Of a stretch of 64,000 nucleotides of DNA, positions 61,730 through 64,000 are shown one piece after another. Both the position numbers and the translations under genes were made by a program. This DNA is from Streptomyces sp. 135 (GTDB taxonomy: Bacteria > Actinomycetota > Actinomycetes > Streptomycetales > Streptomycetaceae). Position 1 is the stretch's first letter. Each line of letters starts with the position of its first letter. Below the pieces are notes generated by a model. It saw only the letters and a program-made list of their open reading frames with translations. It was not told the origin of the DNA and made no database searches. The stretch covers positions 1 to 64,000 of the forward strand of contig NZ_CP075691.1 of NCBI RefSeq assembly GCF_020026305.1. Reading direction: 5' to 3'.

Positions 61730-63821
61730 GGGGCGGCCCCACCTCCACCGCGGCCATGACGGCCAGCCCGGAAACGATCCGCCGACAGCGTCCACGGCAC
61801 TGCCCCGATGGCGAGTACGTGCGGTTCGTCCGCGCTCAGGACGGCTTCAACCACCACTACCTCAACGCCAAACTGCGCTATTACCGCGCCTTTCGCGAGC
61901 GGTGGCCGGACCTGTCCGCCTGGTTCGCCGAGCCGCTGGTCGAGCGAGTGGGCCGACGGGCCGGCGAGCCCTTCCACCGCCCCTCGTTCCCGGCCTCGCA
62001 CCGGGCCCGGCCCTACCTGACCTACCTCGGCCTGCGCGGATATGCGACGTTCGACTACCGGTGGATGTTCGCCGTCGACCAACTGCGCGTCCACGACCAG
62101 GCCGCGCTCGCCGGGATCGACCTGGGCACCACGGCGCTGGTCGAGGAGGCCCTCGAATTCGGCTACAGCGGCCCGGCCGCGCGGCAGGCGATGTCCTGGT
62201 CGGTGGCCCGCATCGTGCTCCGCAACGGCCTGACGGACGTCAACGAAATCACCGGCGAGCACGTCGCCGAGGTGCTGGAGGCGATCCGGCTCTTCCCCGA
62301 GGACCCCGAGTTCACGGCCTTCTACCCCTCGGCCCAGCAGTTCTACGAAGGGCCGGCGAAGGGCTGGATCACCCACCTGCACCAGTTGGAGGTGGTGCTC
62401 TTCCACCGCGGCCAGGTCGCCACCCAGCCGCGCGAGTTGATGCCCTCGTGGAAGGAGCCCTTGAAGCTGCCGCCGCGGATGCTGGCCGTCGCGGAGAGGT
62501 GGCTGGCGGCCCGCAAGCTGACTGACGCGCCCTCGACGGTGGACAAGCTGGAACTCGCGGTGCGGGTCTTCGGCCAGTGGCTCGGCGAGCACCACCCCGG
62601 TATCACTACCTTCACCGACGTCACCCGCCAGCACTGCCTGGACTGGATCGGTCACCTCGCCGAGGCGCCGGCCAAGAGCACAGGCAAGCCGCTGGGCGTC
62701 ATGTCGCGGATCCAGCGGATCTCCGGGCTTTCACAGTTCTTCCGGGACACCGCGCTCTGGCAGTACGACGACGTGCCCGGCCACACCCTCATCGGCGCCG
62801 GGGACGCACCGAAGTACACCGAGAAAGTTCCGCGGTTCATCCCCGAGCAGGACCTCGACCGGCTGATGCCCGCCATCAATGCGATCGCCTGCCCGTTCCA
62901 GCGGGCCGCCCTGCTGGTCGCCCGCTGGTCCGGCGCCCGCCGCACCGAGATCCAGCGCCTGCCGCTGGACTGCCTGGACCGCTATCCCTACGGCACCGCC
63001 CGGCTTCGGCTGTCCGGCCGCAAAACCTACAAGGAGCGCGTCGTCCCCCTGCACGAGGACGCCGCCGAGGCCCTGCAAAAGGTCATTGACCTGCGCAGGA
63101 ACGCACCGGAGCGGCCGTTCACCGACGAGCGGACCGGCGAGGAGATCCGCTACCTGTTCATGAACCACGGCAAGCTGCTGTCGACGTACTACCTGTTCGA
63201 GACCCCGATCCAGGCCGCCTGCAAGGCCGTCGGCCTGGTCCGCCCCGGCGGTCGCGGAGGCACCGGCCGCGGCACCGTCTCGGCCCACCGCTTCCGCCAC
63301 ACCGTCGGCACGCAGCTCGCCGAACGCGGCGCCAAGCTCCACACCATCATGAAGGTCCTCGGACACACCTCGGTGAACATGGCACTCGTCTACGCGCAGA
63401 TCAGCGACCAGGAGGTCCTGCGCGACTACAAGGCCGTGCTCGGCCCCGGCGCCACCATCGCCGGCCCGGCCGCCGAGGAACTGCGCAGCGGCACACTGCC
63501 CGATACGTCGATCGACTGGCTCAAGACCAACTTCTTCAAGACCGAGCTCGAACTGGGCCGCTGCCTCCGCTCCCCGCTGAAGGCCCCTGCGAATGCGACC
63601 TCTACCTGACCTGCGCGAAGTTCGTGACTACCCCCGAATACGCGCCGAGGTTGCGCGCACGGCGGGAGGTCGAGGAGGCCCTCGCCCACGACGCGGCCGA
63701 ACGCGGCTGGGACCGGGAGGTCGAGCGTCACCGCTGCACCAGCGAACGTATCGAAAGACTCCTGGCCGACCTCAGCCAGCCGATCAACGCGGCAGCGGAG
63801 GAGGACGGCTCCAGTGCGTGA
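61726..63821 (+). CDS. Tyrosine recombinase, Tn554 TnpB-like, C-terminus frameshifted
   Basis: ATG at 61726 overlaps the TnpA stop. The main frame runs to 63609 (627 residues): an N-terminal domain (FNHHYLNAKLRYYRAFRERW, YLTYLGLRGYATFDYRWMFA), a core-binding region and a catalytic domain with LVARWSGARRTEIQRLPLDC, VSAHRFRHTVGTQLAERGAK, and KVLGHTSVNMALVYAQISDQ. Near 63590 the frame is broken: it stops at LKAPANATST, whereas the next frame gives CECDLYLTCAKFVTTPEYAP and RLRARREVEEALAHDAAERG to 63821, the Cys-rich tail seen in TnpB-like proteins. The catalytic part is complete, but the tail is lost. No TnpC gene follows within the window. Confidence 0.75.
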
Positions 63822-63837
63822 TCACCCCATGGCGGAG

Positions 63838-64000
63838 CTACCGGAGCGGTCCTTGCTCGTCAACGTGGACAGTGGGCTCCGACAAGAACACGTCAGCATC
63901 CACCGGGCCATAGGCGATGTTGAAGGTGTCCAGCCAGTACGACCAGTCCCGCACACCCGCCGCGCTGCTGAAACGGTAGTTGAGCTGCCAGCGGACCCAC
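63838..64000 (-). CDS. Unknown protein, C-terminal end, runs off the window
   Basis: The minus-strand frame, open to the right edge, reads WVRWQLNYRFSSAAGVRDWS, YWLDTFNIAYGPVDADVFLS then EPTVHVDEQGPLR and stops at TAG (63838-63840). Codon bias is good. I do not recognise the family; the start lies outside the window. Confidence 0.5.
   Translation of the reverse strand, partial: WVRWQLNYRFSSAAGVRDWSYWLDTFNIAYGPVDADVFLSEPTVHVDEQGPLR

Overview
The window looks like accessory DNA from a high-GC actinomycete, most likely Streptomyces. The evidence is strong third-position GC bias, ATGA/GTGA-coupled starts, Tat signal peptides, and families typical of that genus: helicase-associated repeats, DUF1707, DUF6233 and WS/DGAT. 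Insertion-sequence debris and frameshifted genes are dense, and no housekeeping operon is visible. A linear-plasmid or chromosome-arm setting is my inference; a parA-parB-parS module and an FtsK/TraB-type transfer gene support a plasmid or integrative conjugative element.

Layout. 1-8.9 kb is a graveyard: TniQ-like and helicase-associated-repeat remnants, a TIGR02391-family pseudogene, a terpenoid C-methyltransferase pseudogene, a truncated IS701 transposase, two short-chain dehydrogenase tails and a WS/DGAT acyltransferase pseudogene. 9.12-11.39 kb is a complete small transposon with TG...CA ends, ~31-bp inverted repeats, repeated TTGTCA sites and a perfect 5-bp target duplication. It carries only a decayed HEAT-repeat gene. 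11.9-18.8 kb is a toxin/immunity-flavoured region: an RHS/YD-repeat protein with a small membrane partner, a secreted HNH nuclease, a broken SUKH-4 gene, an IS5 copy and an Imm35-like gene. 18.8-23.1 kb holds a MITE, an IS-end palindrome, a hemopexin-repeat gene, an ADF/cofilin-like gene and an intact IS. 23.1-26.5 kb encodes three exported proteins. 26.5-33.6 kb is IS5 and IS21 material around a methyltransferase, an ArsR/DUF1707 operon and a cut nucleoside deaminase.

33.8-49.3 kb is plasmid/ICE backbone: a lipoprotein/secreted-protein pair, a membrane-anchored Mrr-type nuclease, ParA, ParB-like protein, three parS-like palindromes, a strong terminator, an FtsK-like translocase and coiled-coil transfer proteins. 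It also holds an unknown three-gene operon ending in a degenerate M15 peptidase, a tRNA-like gene with its own terminator beside a regulator pair, and a LexA-like/DUF6233 operon.

49.4-57.7 kb is a small metabolic island: cupin and acetolactate-synthase-like genes on one strand, and tryptophanase-like, glutamate-cysteine-ligase-like and amidohydrolase genes in a divergent operon. Its flanks are nested IS5 and IS701 fragments, and a truncated Ku gene lies outside on the left. 58.1-60.5 kb is a Tn3-family transposase with an in-frame stop and a cut 3' end, followed by two coupled tyrosine recombinases resembling Tn554 TnpA/TnpB. An unknown partial gene runs off the right edge.

The most unusual items are the small TTGTCA-type transposon, the cofilin-like protein beside a hemopexin-repeat protein, the tRNA-like gene, and the nested-IS metabolic island. 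All family assignments were made by eye from conserved motifs; none has been checked by database search.
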